DNA of 64,000 nt from Flavobacterium sp. IB48 (lineage in GTDB: Bacteria > Bacteroidota > Bacteroidia > Flavobacteriales > Flavobacteriaceae): contig NZ_JAEFCA010000010.1 of NCBI RefSeq assembly GCF_016405855.1, positions 62,001-126,000 of the forward strand, in the 5' to 3' direction. The first letter of the stretch is position 1, and every line of letters begins with the position of its first letter. Shown here piece by piece: positions 23,285 through 32,339 of this stretch. The translations under genes and the position numbers were made by a program. Under the pieces are notes generated by a model that saw nothing but the letters and a program-made list of their open reading frames with translations, ran no database searches and was not told the DNA's origin.

Positions 23285-25114
23285 ATGAGTAATTTCAAAA
23301 AAATAATTCCTTTTATATATCCGTATAAAAAATACGCATTCTTAAATATCTTTTTTAATATTTTGTATGCGCTTTTCAGCACACTTTCGTTTGTCGCTTT
23401 AATACCTATGCTTCAGGTATTATTCGAAAAAGGAAAAAAAGTTGAAATAGAACCAATTTATCAAGGTATTTTTAAAATAAAAGATTATGCCGAAGACTAT
23501 TTGGCCTATTACATTACCACGGCACAAAAAAACCACGAACCTGGTTATGTTTTATCGGTAATGGTAGCCATTATTATTTCGATCTTTTTGCTTAAAAACT
23601 TAGCCGATTATTTGGCAATGTTTTTTATTAATTTCCTTCGAAATGGTGTTTTAAAAGACATGCGAAATGCATTGTACAAAAAAACTTTGGAGCTTCCTTT
23701 GGCATTTTATTCTGAAAAAAGAAAAGGAGATGTAATTTCTAGGATTTCAGCTGACGTAAACGAGGTTCAAAATTCTTTCTTAGCCATCTTAGAGCTTATC
23801 GTAAAAGAGCCTTTAACGATTATTTTTACAATCACCACTATGCTTATCATTAGTGCTAAACTAACCTTATTTGTATTCATTTTCATTCCTGTTTCTGGAT
23901 ATATTATTTCGTTGATTGGAAAACAGCTTAAAAAGCAATCTACTAAAGCGCAAGAAGAACAAGGAAGATTTCTTTCTACAATCGAAGAAACAATTGGAGG
24001 ATTAAAAGTTGTAAAAGGCTATAATTCTGAAAACTATTTTAATAAAGTTTTCCAAAATTCGACAGAGCGTTTTTTCACTTTATCAAACAGCATCGGAAAC
24101 CGCCAGAACTTAGCTTCGCCTGCAAGTGAATTTATGGGAATTACTGTAATTGCCATTTTACTTTGGTATGGAGGTCAAATGGTTTTGATTGATAAAACAT
24201 TACAAGGCGCAGCATTTATTGCCTACATGGGATTAGCTTATAATATTCTAACTCCTGCAAAAGCAATTTCTAAAGCTTCTTACGGAGTAAAAAGAGGAAA
24301 CGCCGCTGCAGAACGTGTTCTTGAAATATTAGAACAGGAAAACACCATCGTTTCTAAAGAAAATGCAATTGAAAAAACAACTTTTGATAATAATATAAGT
24401 GTTCAAAATGTAAACTTTAAATATGAAGAAGAAACCGTTTTAAAAGACTTTTCTCTTCAAATTAAAAAAGGACAAACTGTTGCTTTGGTTGGACAATCCG
24501 GAAGCGGAAAAAGTACAATCGCTAATTTATTGACACGTTTTTATGATGTTAATGACGGTTCTATTTCTATTGACGGAATTAACATTAAAGACATGGATTT
24601 GCAATCGCTTCGCAGTTTGATGGGATTAGTTACGCAAGACAGCATTTTATTTAATGATACTATTAAAGCAAATATTTCTTTAGGAAAGCTAGATGCTAGT
24701 GATGACGAAATTATCGAAGCGCTTAAGATTGCAAATGCTTATGAATTTGTAAAAGATCTTCCGCAAGGAATTTATACTAACATTGGAGATAGCGGAAACA
24801 AGCTTTCTGGAGGACAAAAACAACGTTTATCTATAGCTCGTGCCGTATTGAAAAATCCACCGATTATGATTTTGGATGAAGCAACATCAGCATTAGACAC
24901 AGAAAGCGAAAAATTTGTTCAGGTCGCACTAGAAAACATGATGCAAAACAGAACTTCGATCGTAATCGCACACCGTCTTTCGACCATTCAAAAAGCAGAT
25001 GTAATTGTAGTAATGCAAAAAGGAAAAATCGTTGAACAAGGAACCCACGAAGAGCTAATTGCACACAACGGAACTTACAATAAATTGGTAACAATGCAAT
25101 CTTTCGAATCGTAA
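23285..25114 (+). CDS. ABC exporter, MsbA-like (fused permease and ATPase)
   Basis: A 609-residue half-transporter that works as a dimer. The N-terminal membrane domain (about 15-335) has six helices. The ATPase domain (about 372-605) has Walker A GQSGSGKST (403-411), signature LSGGQ (507-511), Walker B ILDEATSALD (529-538) and the switch His in VIAHRLST. The fold and position resemble MsbA, which flips lipid A core, but drugs or peptides cannot be excluded. It stands alone between two terminators, 240 bases after the sugar genes. Confidence 0.88.
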   Translation: MSNFKKIIPFIYPYKKYAFLNIFFNILYALFSTLSFVALIPMLQVLFEKGKKVEIEPIYQGIFKIKDYAEDYLAYYITTAQKNHEPGYVLSVMVAIIISIFLLKNLADYLAMFFINFLRNGVLKDMRNALYKKTLELPLAFYSEKRKGDVISRISADVNEVQNSFLAILELIVKEPLTIIFTITTMLIISAKLTLFVFIFIPVSGYIISLIGKQLKKQSTKAQEEQGRFLSTIEETIGGLKVVKGYNSENYFNKVFQNSTERFFTLSNSIGNRQNLASPASEFMGITVIAILLWYGGQMVLIDKTLQGAAFIAYMGLAYNILTPAKAISKASYGVKRGNAAAERVLEILEQENTIVSKENAIEKTTFDNNISVQNVNFKYEEETVLKDFSLQIKKGQTVALVGQSGSGKSTIANLLTRFYDVNDGSISIDGINIKDMDLQSLRSLMGLVTQDSILFNDTIKANISLGKLDASDDEIIEALKIANAYEFVKDLPQGIYTNIGDSGNKLSGGQKQRLSIARAVLKNPPIMILDEATSALDTESEKFVQVALENMMQNRTSIVIAHRLSTIQKADVIVVMQKGKIVEQGTHEELIAHNGTYNKLVTMQSFES

Positions 25115-25139
25115 GAAATCATTAAATCCAAATTAATAC

Positions 25140-25197
25140 ACACAGATTAAGGAAATATTAAAACTCAATTTTAATTTCTTTAATCTGTGTTTATTTT
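25140..25197. terminator. Inverted repeat with ACACAGATTAA arms
   Basis: ACACAGATTAA (25140-25150) and TTAATCTGTGT (25180-25190) are exact complements, with a further imperfect pairing inside and T-rich sequence after. Probably the exporter's terminator; it belongs to the CACAGATTA repeat family also seen at 17779-17836. Confidence 0.7.
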
Positions 25198-25244
25198 TAT
25201 AACTTTAGGTTAGTTAAAGATTGAAATCATTTAATCTAGAGAAA

Positions 25245-25946
25245 ATGTATCTTAACAACCCCAACATAAAACTTCCCGATGATCCCGATACTATTGTTTG
25301 GAAATATCTGGACTTATCTAAATTTCTTGATTTATTACTCTCTAAGAAGCTTTTTATGTCGCGTTCAGACAAGTTTGAAGACCAATACGAAGGCACTTTT
25401 AGCGAACCAACTTATGAAGAGATAAAAAAACTTGCCGCAGACAATCCGGAGTTTTTAAATTACTACAAAACGCATCGTGAAAAAGTAGCCATTAGCAGTT
25501 GGCATATTAACGAATACGAATCGTTTGCTATGTGGCAGATTTTCACCAAAAACAATGAAGGTTTAGCCATTCAGTCTACTATCAAAAGACTACAGAAAGC
25601 TGTAAAACCGGAGAATAATTTTGATCAATATATTGGCGAAGTAAACTATATTGATTACAAAAAAGAATACATTCCGTTTGACGATCTATTCTTTCCTTTT
25701 TTATTCAAAAGAAAAAGTTTTCAGTACGAAAGAGAAGTCCGAATTCTAAGTGACACTTCAAAAAGTGACATCAAGTTAAACGACGGATTAAAAATCAACG
25801 TCGACATTAATCAATTGATCGAAAAAATATACATTCATCCAAAATCTGAAAACTGGTACAAAAAACTGGTAATAGAATTAGTTGAACGTCTAGGATTTGG
25901 TTTTGAAATCGAAAAATCTGATCTGGAAAGTGATATATTGATTTGA
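25245..25946 (+). CDS. DUF2971 domain protein
   Basis: A 233-residue cytosolic protein. I choose the ATG of MYLNNPNIKLPDD over an in-frame TTG at 25221 because the family begins about here. Recognisable DUF2971 features are the early YLDLSKFLDLLLSKKLFMSRSDKFEDQYEG, then ISSWHINEYESFAMWQIF with the conserved Trp residues, NNEGLAIQS, and a C-terminal KSFQYEREVRIL that carries a conserved Arg-Glu-x-Arg motif. The biochemical function is unknown. It is monocistronic and followed by a 440 bp repeat block. Confidence 0.82.
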   Translation: MYLNNPNIKLPDDPDTIVWKYLDLSKFLDLLLSKKLFMSRSDKFEDQYEGTFSEPTYEEIKKLAADNPEFLNYYKTHREKVAISSWHINEYESFAMWQIFTKNNEGLAIQSTIKRLQKAVKPENNFDQYIGEVNYIDYKKEYIPFDDLFFPFLFKRKSFQYEREVRILSDTSKSDIKLNDGLKINVDINQLIEKIYIHPKSENWYKKLVIELVERLGFGFEIEKSDLESDILI

Positions 25947-26386
25947 AGTTGCTAAGGTTCTGAGATGCTAAGATTCTAAGTTTTTTTTCTTGCCACGGAT
26001 TAAAAGGATTAGAAAGATTTTTTCCCGTTTCTGATTTGATTATGTTCCGTAGGAACATTTCATTGGTAGAAAATTATATAGTTACAGTTATTTTACGTTC
26101 CGTAGGAACGTTTGATTTAGATATTTTTTTAACAATGCAAAGCATCAAACGTTCCTACGGAACGTAAATTGGTTGAACGTCATTTTTTTTCTACCGACCA
26201 GACATTCCTACGGAATGATGACCTGATGCATAAAAATGAAAAACGCTGTTTTAATTAATAAAAGTAATTTAAAAAGAGAGGCTGTATCAACTTATTGAAA
26301 CAGCCTCTCTTTTTAATAAAAATCTTTTTAATCCTTTTAATCTGTGGCAAAACCTTAGATCCTTAGCATCTTAGAAACTCAGAATC
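25947..26386. repeat. Nested intergenic inverted-repeat block (no gene)
   Basis: No open frame of note. The two ends are imperfect inverted copies about 70 bp long. The left end has CTAAGATTCTAAG and then TTGCCACGGATTAAAAGGATT (25968-26010); the right end has AATCCTTTTAATCTGTGGC and then CTCAGAATCTTAG (26328-26386). Inside are four palindromes: 26043-26057 and 26095-26111 read TTCCGTAGGAA, while 26149-26165 and 26203-26217 read TTCCTACGGAA, so they are also mirror-arranged. A 15 bp hairpin follows at 26271-26314. The whole block could fold into one long stem. Confidence 0.75.
26271..26314. terminator. Strong hairpin, terminator-like
   Basis: AAAAAGAGAGGCTGT (26271-26285) and ACAGCCTCTCTTTTT (26300-26314) are perfectly complementary over 15 bp, with A- and T-runs at the two bases, so it can terminate in both directions. 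Confidence 0.75.
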
Positions 26387-27112
26387 TTAGATAGGCTTAT
26401 AACTCTTCACTTCCCATTTTTTAGAAGCTAAATCTATATAATTATAATGCAAAACATCATTTTTATCAAACTGACCATTTTGGTTGGTATCTTCAATTGT
26501 TCTAAAATACAGACGGTTTTTAGATTCAATTAAACTCCAATCTACCAATTCCTCTAATTCTGCTGAAACTTTTGTGAAATTTTCTCCACTTATATCGCTT
26601 AAATATAAAGTTTTAATATCGCTGGTATCTATTTTACCATCTTTGTTTGTATCCGAATCTGTTAGTGTATAAACCATAACATTATTATGCGTTTTATCTG
26701 CAACAGTCTTTAAATAAGTAGCCGTTAAAATTAAAACTGGTTTATCAGATAAAGGTCGGATAGAATCTGAATCTACTTTTTGAAATTTTAAATTCTGAAG
26801 AAATCCTGTAATTTCATATTCTCCTAAATTAGAAATTGTAAAACTTACATCGTTTACACTAGAAGAACCAAATCTTGCTTTAGAGCCTCTTTCGTAAACT
26901 CTTAAATCTCCAACGGGGTGAATCAAATAATTAGTACCTTCCATTTGAATAGGAAGATCTGCAATTTCAATTTGTGTTGAGTCTGTTTTTACTGCGCCTG
27001 TGCTTACTTTATTAGAAGCACCATAAGTTACTTTTGGTTTTTGAACTTCTTCTCGGCAACTTATAACCGTCCCGACAAGTATAAGGGCAATATATTTAAA
27101 ATACTTTTTCAT
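26387..27112 (-). CDS. Lipoprotein with two EF-hand-like calcium loops
   Basis: A 241-residue lipoprotein (lipobox VISC, Cys19). Two EF-hand or dockerin-like loops are clear: DTNKDGKIDTSD (154-165) and DTNQNGQFDKND (208-219). Each has Asp/Asn at positions 1, 3 and 5, Gly at 6 and Asp at 12. They are followed by similar strands (IKTLYLSDISG and VLHYNYIDLAS), so the C-terminal half is a duplicated calcium-bound unit. Function is unknown. It lies 88 bases downstream of a TonB receptor and M23 peptidase on the same strand and may belong to their operon. Confidence 0.75.
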   Translation of the reverse strand: MKKYFKYIALILVGTVISCREEVQKPKVTYGASNKVSTGAVKTDSTQIEIADLPIQMEGTNYLIHPVGDLRVYERGSKARFGSSSVNDVSFTISNLGEYEITGFLQNLKFQKVDSDSIRPLSDKPVLILTATYLKTVADKTHNNVMVYTLTDSDTNKDGKIDTSDIKTLYLSDISGENFTKVSAELEELVDWSLIESKNRLYFRTIEDTNQNGQFDKNDVLHYNYIDLASKKWEVKSYKPI

Positions 27113-27200
27113 CTACAATGATTATATACGATTATCAAATATACTATTTTTGATTGTATTTTTGAGTTTTATTGAATTTTATAACCAACATCGAAGCAGT

Positions 27201-29666
27201 TTATAACCTCGCATTTAATTTAACGTTAAAAACTCTCGAAGTCATATAATTTGGAATCGCATATTGATTTTTTGAATAGACATCACGAACCCAAGTATTT
27301 GTAATTGCGTTTTGATTGTTGAAAAGATTAAAAATTTCTAGCCCTAGAGACAACTCTTTAAACTTTTTCAGCCAGCCTGTTTTTGTATTTTGCGTACTTG
27401 CATCTACAAAAACCTTTGCAAAACCAATATCAGCTCTTCTATAATCATTCAGTCTATTTTGATATAAATATGGATCTGAATACGCTGGCGCTCCTCCTGG
27501 CAATCCTGTATTGTAGACCAAGTTCAAATACACTTTTACACTTGGAATATTCGGCATATAATCCTGAAACAGCATTGCAAATTTCAATCGCTGATCTGTC
27601 GGACGAGCAATATAGCCTCTATTTTCGTAATTCTCTTCGGTTTTCATGTATCCAAAACTTATCCAAGATTCGGTTCCTGGTACAAATTCGCCATTTAATC
27701 TAAAATCAAGACCTTGTGCATAGGCTTTTGCATTGTTATTGGCAACATATCGAATTCGAACATTGTCTATCGAATAAACGTTGACATCTGAAAGCGATTT
27801 ATAATATAGCTCTGTCACCCATTTAAAAGGACGATTCCACATTTTAAAGTTATAATCGTTACTTAAAACAATATGAATAGCTTCTTGAGCTTTTACATTT
27901 GGGTTCACAACTCCGTCCAAATCTCTCAATTCTCGATAAAATGGAGGCTGATGATATAATCCTCCGGAAATTCTAAAAACCATATCGCGATCCCAATCTG
28001 GTTTTATTGCAAATTGTGCACGCGGACTTACGACAAATTGTGTTTTTCCTTCTTCTACCGCTCCCGCAACATTCCATCCTTGAAAACGCGCTCCTAAATG
28101 ATACCAGATTTGGCTTGAACCAATTTCTGATTGTTTGTTCCATTGTGCGTAACCCGAAAATCTATTTATAGTATTAAAATTTGTAGCGCGAATATTTTGA
28201 TAAGGTAAAAGCGGACCTGTATAAGGCGTGTAAGGTTCATTATTTTTAGGAATAACTACCAAAGGCGGATTAATAGAAAATCCCGCAGAATCAATTACTT
28301 CCCACTCTACTACTCGATCTCTAATAGATTCTCTGGTATATTTTAAACCAAACTCTAATTGGCTTTCTTTCCAGTCTTTAATTCCTTTAAGCTCAATGTT
28401 TGCAATTAAAGCATCTAAATCGTTTCGAGCATGATTTAACTGAGAACCGATTCCACGTGTAAAATCAATTGCCGAAGCGTCTTCTGAACTCTCAGCGTTT
28501 ACATTTCCTAAACGATATTGAGCCAAAATATCAAAATGTTCTTTTTCTGTGGTATGAAATAAGGAACCGATTAATTTTAAAGTAAGTGTAGGCGACGCTT
28601 TATAAGTAGTTTTTAGAGCTCCGAAATAAGTATCGTACTGATCTTTTTCCTGTCCTTCATAATAAACCGAAAGCGCCATTGGCTGATCTATTGTTCCAAA
28701 ATTAGTTTGGCGCACCAAAGGCTCATACGAATATTTATTCTGAGAAATATTCCCTAAAAAGCTCATCTGCCATTTTTCAGAAATATCATAATTGATATTA
28801 GTCTGAATATCGGCAAAAGTTGGCTTGTAATTTGTCTGTGTATCTTGGCTATTTACTAAAAGACTGTTATTTCTATAACGGACTCCAGTTACGGCAGACC
28901 ATTTTTTATTTTTTGAAACCAAATCGACTGCAGCACTTCCTCCTAAAAAACTTGCTTCAAAAGCAGCTCCAAATTGAGTTGGTTTGCGATACGTAATATC
29001 CAAAACCGAAGACAATTTATCACCAAATTTAGCCTGAAATCCACCAGCAGAAAATTCAACATTCTGAACTAAATCTGTATTGGTAAAACTTAGTCCTTCC
29101 TGCTGTCCCGAACGAATTAAAAACGGACGATACACTTCTACTTCATTTACATAAACTAAGTTTTCATCATAATTCCCGCCTCGCACCATATATTGCGTGC
29201 TTAATTCGTTATTTGAATTAACGCCCGGAAGTGTTTTTAGAATGTTTTCGATTCCGGCATTTGCACCTGGAATTTTCTTAATGGTTTCAGTATCTACTGA
29301 TGTAATCCCTTGAACTCTTTTTCTATTTCCAGAAGAAACAAAAACTTCACCCATTTGTTCCTCAGAATTATTCATAATCGGATTAAAAACAAAAACTTCG
29401 TTTGTTTTCAAACTAACAGTCAAACTCATCATTTTTAAAGAAACGTGAGTAAATATCAAAGAAACCTTTTTGTTTGACGGAATTACAATTTCGTAAAAGC
29501 CATTCGAATCAGACTGAACAAAAGCATCTTGTGAAGAAACATTAACCCCAGAAACAGGATGTTTTTCTGCATCTAAAATCAGCCCCTTAATATGAGCGTT
29601 TTGAGCCAATGCAATACAGCTGATAAATAAAAAAAGAAAAGCGAATGTAAACCTATTTTGACTCAA
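27201..29666 (-). CDS. TonB-dependent receptor with carboxypeptidase-regulatory domain
   Basis: An 821-residue outer-membrane receptor. The signal peptide ends at ALAQN (about 22); a CarboxypepD_reg-like beta-sandwich spans about 25-105 (IKGLILDAEKHPVSGVNV...GFYEI); the plug covers about 115-225 (GANAGIENILKTLPGVNSNNELS, YMVRGGNYDENLVYVNEVEVY). The rest is the barrel, with typical FNVKLNARL at the end. The only start matching the signal peptide is TTG at 29666, 12 bases after the M23 peptidase stop, so the pair is co-transcribed. There is no STN domain, and the ligand is unknown. Confidence 0.85.
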   Translation of the reverse strand: MSQNRFTFAFLFLFISCIALAQNAHIKGLILDAEKHPVSGVNVSSQDAFVQSDSNGFYEIVIPSNKKVSLIFTHVSLKMMSLTVSLKTNEVFVFNPIMNNSEEQMGEVFVSSGNRKRVQGITSVDTETIKKIPGANAGIENILKTLPGVNSNNELSTQYMVRGGNYDENLVYVNEVEVYRPFLIRSGQQEGLSFTNTDLVQNVEFSAGGFQAKFGDKLSSVLDITYRKPTQFGAAFEASFLGGSAAVDLVSKNKKWSAVTGVRYRNNSLLVNSQDTQTNYKPTFADIQTNINYDISEKWQMSFLGNISQNKYSYEPLVRQTNFGTIDQPMALSVYYEGQEKDQYDTYFGALKTTYKASPTLTLKLIGSLFHTTEKEHFDILAQYRLGNVNAESSEDASAIDFTRGIGSQLNHARNDLDALIANIELKGIKDWKESQLEFGLKYTRESIRDRVVEWEVIDSAGFSINPPLVVIPKNNEPYTPYTGPLLPYQNIRATNFNTINRFSGYAQWNKQSEIGSSQIWYHLGARFQGWNVAGAVEEGKTQFVVSPRAQFAIKPDWDRDMVFRISGGLYHQPPFYRELRDLDGVVNPNVKAQEAIHIVLSNDYNFKMWNRPFKWVTELYYKSLSDVNVYSIDNVRIRYVANNNAKAYAQGLDFRLNGEFVPGTESWISFGYMKTEENYENRGYIARPTDQRLKFAMLFQDYMPNIPSVKVYLNLVYNTGLPGGAPAYSDPYLYQNRLNDYRRADIGFAKVFVDASTQNTKTGWLKKFKELSLGLEIFNLFNNQNAITNTWVRDVYSKNQYAIPNYMTSRVFNVKLNARL

Positions 29667-29678
29667 AGATTTTGGGTT

Positions 29679-31370
29679 TTATTTTTTTTGACTTCTAAAA
29701 AAACGTGTTTCAAAGATAGCAGTATTTCCTACATTATCAACTACCTCAATTTTTAAAACGTTTTCTCCTTCTGCCAAATATTGATCATCAAAAGTATGAG
29801 TTATTCTTCTTGCTTTATTTTCGTATTCAAACAAAACCCAACTTCCGTTTAAATAGCCGTTATAAGATTTTATTCCAGACAATGCATCGTTAATTGTAAA
29901 ATCAATTTTATTTTGATCGCTGATCCACTTTCCTTCAATAGGTTTTGCAATTTTTATGACAGGCGCAATTGTATCCAAAACCAAGCCGTATGTCCCTAAT
30001 ATTTTTGCTTTAGCAGTAAAAACATCTCCTTTTCTAATTGTTCCGTTATAGCTTGTTCCCTTACCAATATAAAGTTTATCTCTTAAAGATTCTGGATAAG
30101 TGTCGTCTTTTATAGTAATCGTAAAATTGGAATGCACAGGAACTGTATCGTCATGAATGAAAATTTTATTATTCCTAACATCAAAATTCATATTGAAATC
30201 ATCGTAAAATGTCCCTGCAGGAAAGAAAACCGACATATTATCTTTTTCGAAATTAGTATCTCTATTATACTTAATGAAATATTTTCCGTTAACTGATTCA
30301 GCCTCTACAAGCGGTGTCGCAGCATCAAACTCGATTGGAACAGTAATCGAATTCATATTTCCAAAATAGTCCGAAACCTCAATTTTATAATTTGAAGCCA
30401 GATTAGGCTCTGCTTTTACAATACCTCGAAGAGAATCTGTTTTGATAATACTCAAAGCAAAAGGCGTTTTCATAAAAAGTTTCTGCACACGCTGTCCTGA
30501 TTTTTTATATCGAGGATAATCGATCAGAGCGTTTACATAACGCATTTCATCAAAAGAATAGGTATTAAACTGATAATTATAATTCTGATTTCCGTTTAAA
30601 AAAGTCGAAACATTAAAAACTCCATTTTTATTATGCGAAACATCATCAGTGTCCACCGCATTGATTCCGAAACCAATTTTTCCGTTAGCTTTTACTTTAG
30701 AAGCCAAATAAGTTCCGTCTTTTTGAAGCGTCATATTAACCAACAAAGGCTGTTTCGAAAGATTTACCGTTGCGTTATCTAGCGGATAAACATACAAACT
30801 TGACAAAGTAGGTTTTTTGGTATCTTTTATATTTTGGTCAAAGCCAAAGAAAATTGGATTGATAACAAACTCCGTTTTAGTGTCTCTTATTTCAAAATGA
30901 AGATGCGGACCTTCAGACGATCCAGTATTTCCAGAAAGACCTATTATTTCTCCCTTTTTCACAGGAAGCTCGTCAGGTTTTGGAAACATTTCGATTTCAT
31001 ACGCTTTTTCTTTGTAGTGCGTTTTTTTTACATAATCTAAAATTGGCCCAACTGGAGTTTGCAAATGCCCGTAAACAGAAGTATAACCATTTGCATGTGT
31101 AATATAAATACATTTTCCGTTTCCGAAAGTCGAAATTTTGATTCTCGAAACATATCCATCCGCAATTGCGTGCACGCTTAATCCTTCTCTTTGATTGGTT
31201 TTTAAATCAAAACCAGCATGAAAGTGATTTGGTCTTAATTCTCCAAAATTACCAGAAAGTTGCATTGGAATATCTAGCGGAGGGCGAAAATAGTCTTTAG
31301 GATACTGCGTTTGAGCAAATATAGAATTACAAATCAAAAGGGTAAGTACAGCGAATCTCATAAGCAACAT
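29679..31370 (-). CDS. M23 family metallopeptidase (LytM type), secreted
   Basis: A 563-residue envelope protein with a signal peptide (ends NSIFAQ, residue 20) and an N-terminal M23 domain (about 35-165). Zinc ligands are visible in NHFHAGFD (His51 and Asp55), with HLH at 156-158 in GPHLHFE and the supporting His102 in YGHL. All ligands are present, so it should be an active endopeptidase, probably on peptidoglycan cross-bridges. The long C-terminal region (about 180-560) looks like beta-sandwich modules. It heads an operon with a TonB-dependent receptor. Confidence 0.85.
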   Translation of the reverse strand: MLLMRFAVLTLLICNSIFAQTQYPKDYFRPPLDIPMQLSGNFGELRPNHFHAGFDLKTNQREGLSVHAIADGYVSRIKISTFGNGKCIYITHANGYTSVYGHLQTPVGPILDYVKKTHYKEKAYEIEMFPKPDELPVKKGEIIGLSGNTGSSEGPHLHFEIRDTKTEFVINPIFFGFDQNIKDTKKPTLSSLYVYPLDNATVNLSKQPLLVNMTLQKDGTYLASKVKANGKIGFGINAVDTDDVSHNKNGVFNVSTFLNGNQNYNYQFNTYSFDEMRYVNALIDYPRYKKSGQRVQKLFMKTPFALSIIKTDSLRGIVKAEPNLASNYKIEVSDYFGNMNSITVPIEFDAATPLVEAESVNGKYFIKYNRDTNFEKDNMSVFFPAGTFYDDFNMNFDVRNNKIFIHDDTVPVHSNFTITIKDDTYPESLRDKLYIGKGTSYNGTIRKGDVFTAKAKILGTYGLVLDTIAPVIKIAKPIEGKWISDQNKIDFTINDALSGIKSYNGYLNGSWVLFEYENKARRITHTFDDQYLAEGENVLKIEVVDNVGNTAIFETRFFRSQKK

Positions 31371-31483
31371 TTTTGCTAAGATAAATAAAAATAAGCCAAT
31401 AAAAGCAGGAAAAGATTTACAATTTCACAATTAATTGAATTACATATATTTATCTATTTTAATGTAAAAAAATCGATAAAAAA

Positions 31484-31513
31484 TTGCATTAATAAAAAGG
31501 AATATTAACTTTG
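31484..31513 (+). promoter_or_regulatory. Bacteroidota-type promoter of the zapA locus
   Basis: TTG at 31484-31486, 19 bases, TAACTTTG at 31506-31513. The box ends 28 bases before the first ATG. Confidence 0.75.
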
Positions 31514-31541
31514 TATGATTAAGTAATGAATAGGATGTATA

Positions 31542-31832
31542 ATGAGTGTAATTGCAGAAATAATTGATACTCTTGAATATAAAGTTGAAAAGCTTTTTGA
31601 GAAATCAAAAGGCTTGGAGCAAAACAATCAAGTATTACGATTAGAATTAGCCAAAGCTGCGCAAATTATCCAGAAACAATCTGAGGAAATGGAAGCTTTG
31701 AAGAAGCAAAATGAAACACTTAAGATAGCCAATTCGTTGCTTGGCAGCGACAATAATAAGAGAGAGACAAAGCTTAAAATAAATTCATTAATTCGCGAAA
31801 TTGATTACTGTATAGCACAACTATCAGATTAA
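31542..31832 (+). CDS. Coiled-coil protein upstream of ZapA (ZapB-like position)
   Basis: A 96-residue protein that is almost entirely heptad-patterned helix from residue 5 to about 70 (IIDTLEYKVEKLFEKSKGLEQ, LRLELAKAAQIIQKQ, ALKKQNETLKIANSLLG), then a short helical tail (INSLIREIDYCIAQLSD). It ends 4 bases before zapA and shares its promoter. Its size, coiled-coil form and coupling suggest a divisome partner of ZapA in the way of ZapB, but sequence homology to ZapB cannot be claimed. Confidence 0.65.
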   Translation: MSVIAEIIDTLEYKVEKLFEKSKGLEQNNQVLRLELAKAAQIIQKQSEEMEALKKQNETLKIANSLLGSDNNKRETKLKINSLIREIDYCIAQLSD

Positions 31833-31836
31833 TAAC

Positions 31837-32130
31837 ATGGACGGAAAGCTTAGAATTAAAATATCAATTGCCGACCGCGTTTACCCACTTACGGTTGAAC
31901 CCGCTCAAGAAGAAGGACTTAGAAGTGCTTCTAAAAAAATTGATGCCATGATCAAGCAATTCGAAGAAAATTACGCGGTTCGTGACAAACAAGATGTTCT
32001 AGCAATGTGTGCATTACAATTTGCATCGCAAGTAGAACAAAAACAGATTGACAATACAATCGATGGAGAAGAGACTATCGAAAGAATTAAAAGATTAAAT
32101 ACGCTTTTAGATCAATATCTCGAAAAATAA
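31837..32130 (+). CDS. zapA: Cell division protein ZapA
   Basis: A 97-residue cytosolic protein that bundles FtsZ filaments at the division site. It has the ZapA order: an N-terminal strand pair (KLRIKISIADRVYPLTVEPAQEE), the conserved LRSASKKIDAMIKQF helix, then the long dimerising coiled coil (QDVLAMCALQFASQVEQKQ...ERIKRLNTLLDQYLEK). It follows the coiled-coil gene by 4 bases and precedes a 6S RNA gene, the same zapA/ssrS neighbourhood seen in other bacterial groups. Confidence 0.92.
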   Translation: MDGKLRIKISIADRVYPLTVEPAQEEGLRSASKKIDAMIKQFEENYAVRDKQDVLAMCALQFASQVEQKQIDNTIDGEETIERIKRLNTLLDQYLEK

Positions 32131-32149
32131 ACGTTCTTTACAGAAACTA

Positions 32150-32318
32150 AGATACTGCCTACATTAGTTCACAATTGGTAAACTCAACACTAACAATTTA
32201 GAATGAGCAAATCGTCGCTACTATAGTATGCCCTCCATTTGGCTGGGAAACTTGAACAGTGAGTTAGCTCAAAACTTGTCTTTACGAGTTTATACAAGCA
32301 ATTAATGTAGGCTTTTTT
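32150..32318 (+). ncRNA. ssrS: 6S RNA (Flavobacteria type)
   Basis: A gene-free stretch of about 165 bases between zapA and rny. Its ends pair perfectly: GCCTACATTA (32157-32166) with TAATGTAGGC (32303-32312), followed directly by TTTTTT, giving a closing stem plus terminator. The middle is rich in short pairings and has an open central region, the plan of 6S RNA, which imitates an open promoter and binds housekeeping RNA polymerase. The position just after zapA is the classical ssrS position, and a Flavobacteria-specific 6S family (6S-Flavo) is known. The identification rests on structure and position; I could not run a covariance search. Confidence 0.8.
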
Positions 32319-32339
32319 TATATATAAACCCTAACAAAC

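Noticed and set aside
25947..26386. CRISPR array
   Set aside because: The repeats are palindromes in both orientations with irregular spacing and diverged sequence, not direct repeats with equal spacers, and no cas gene is near.
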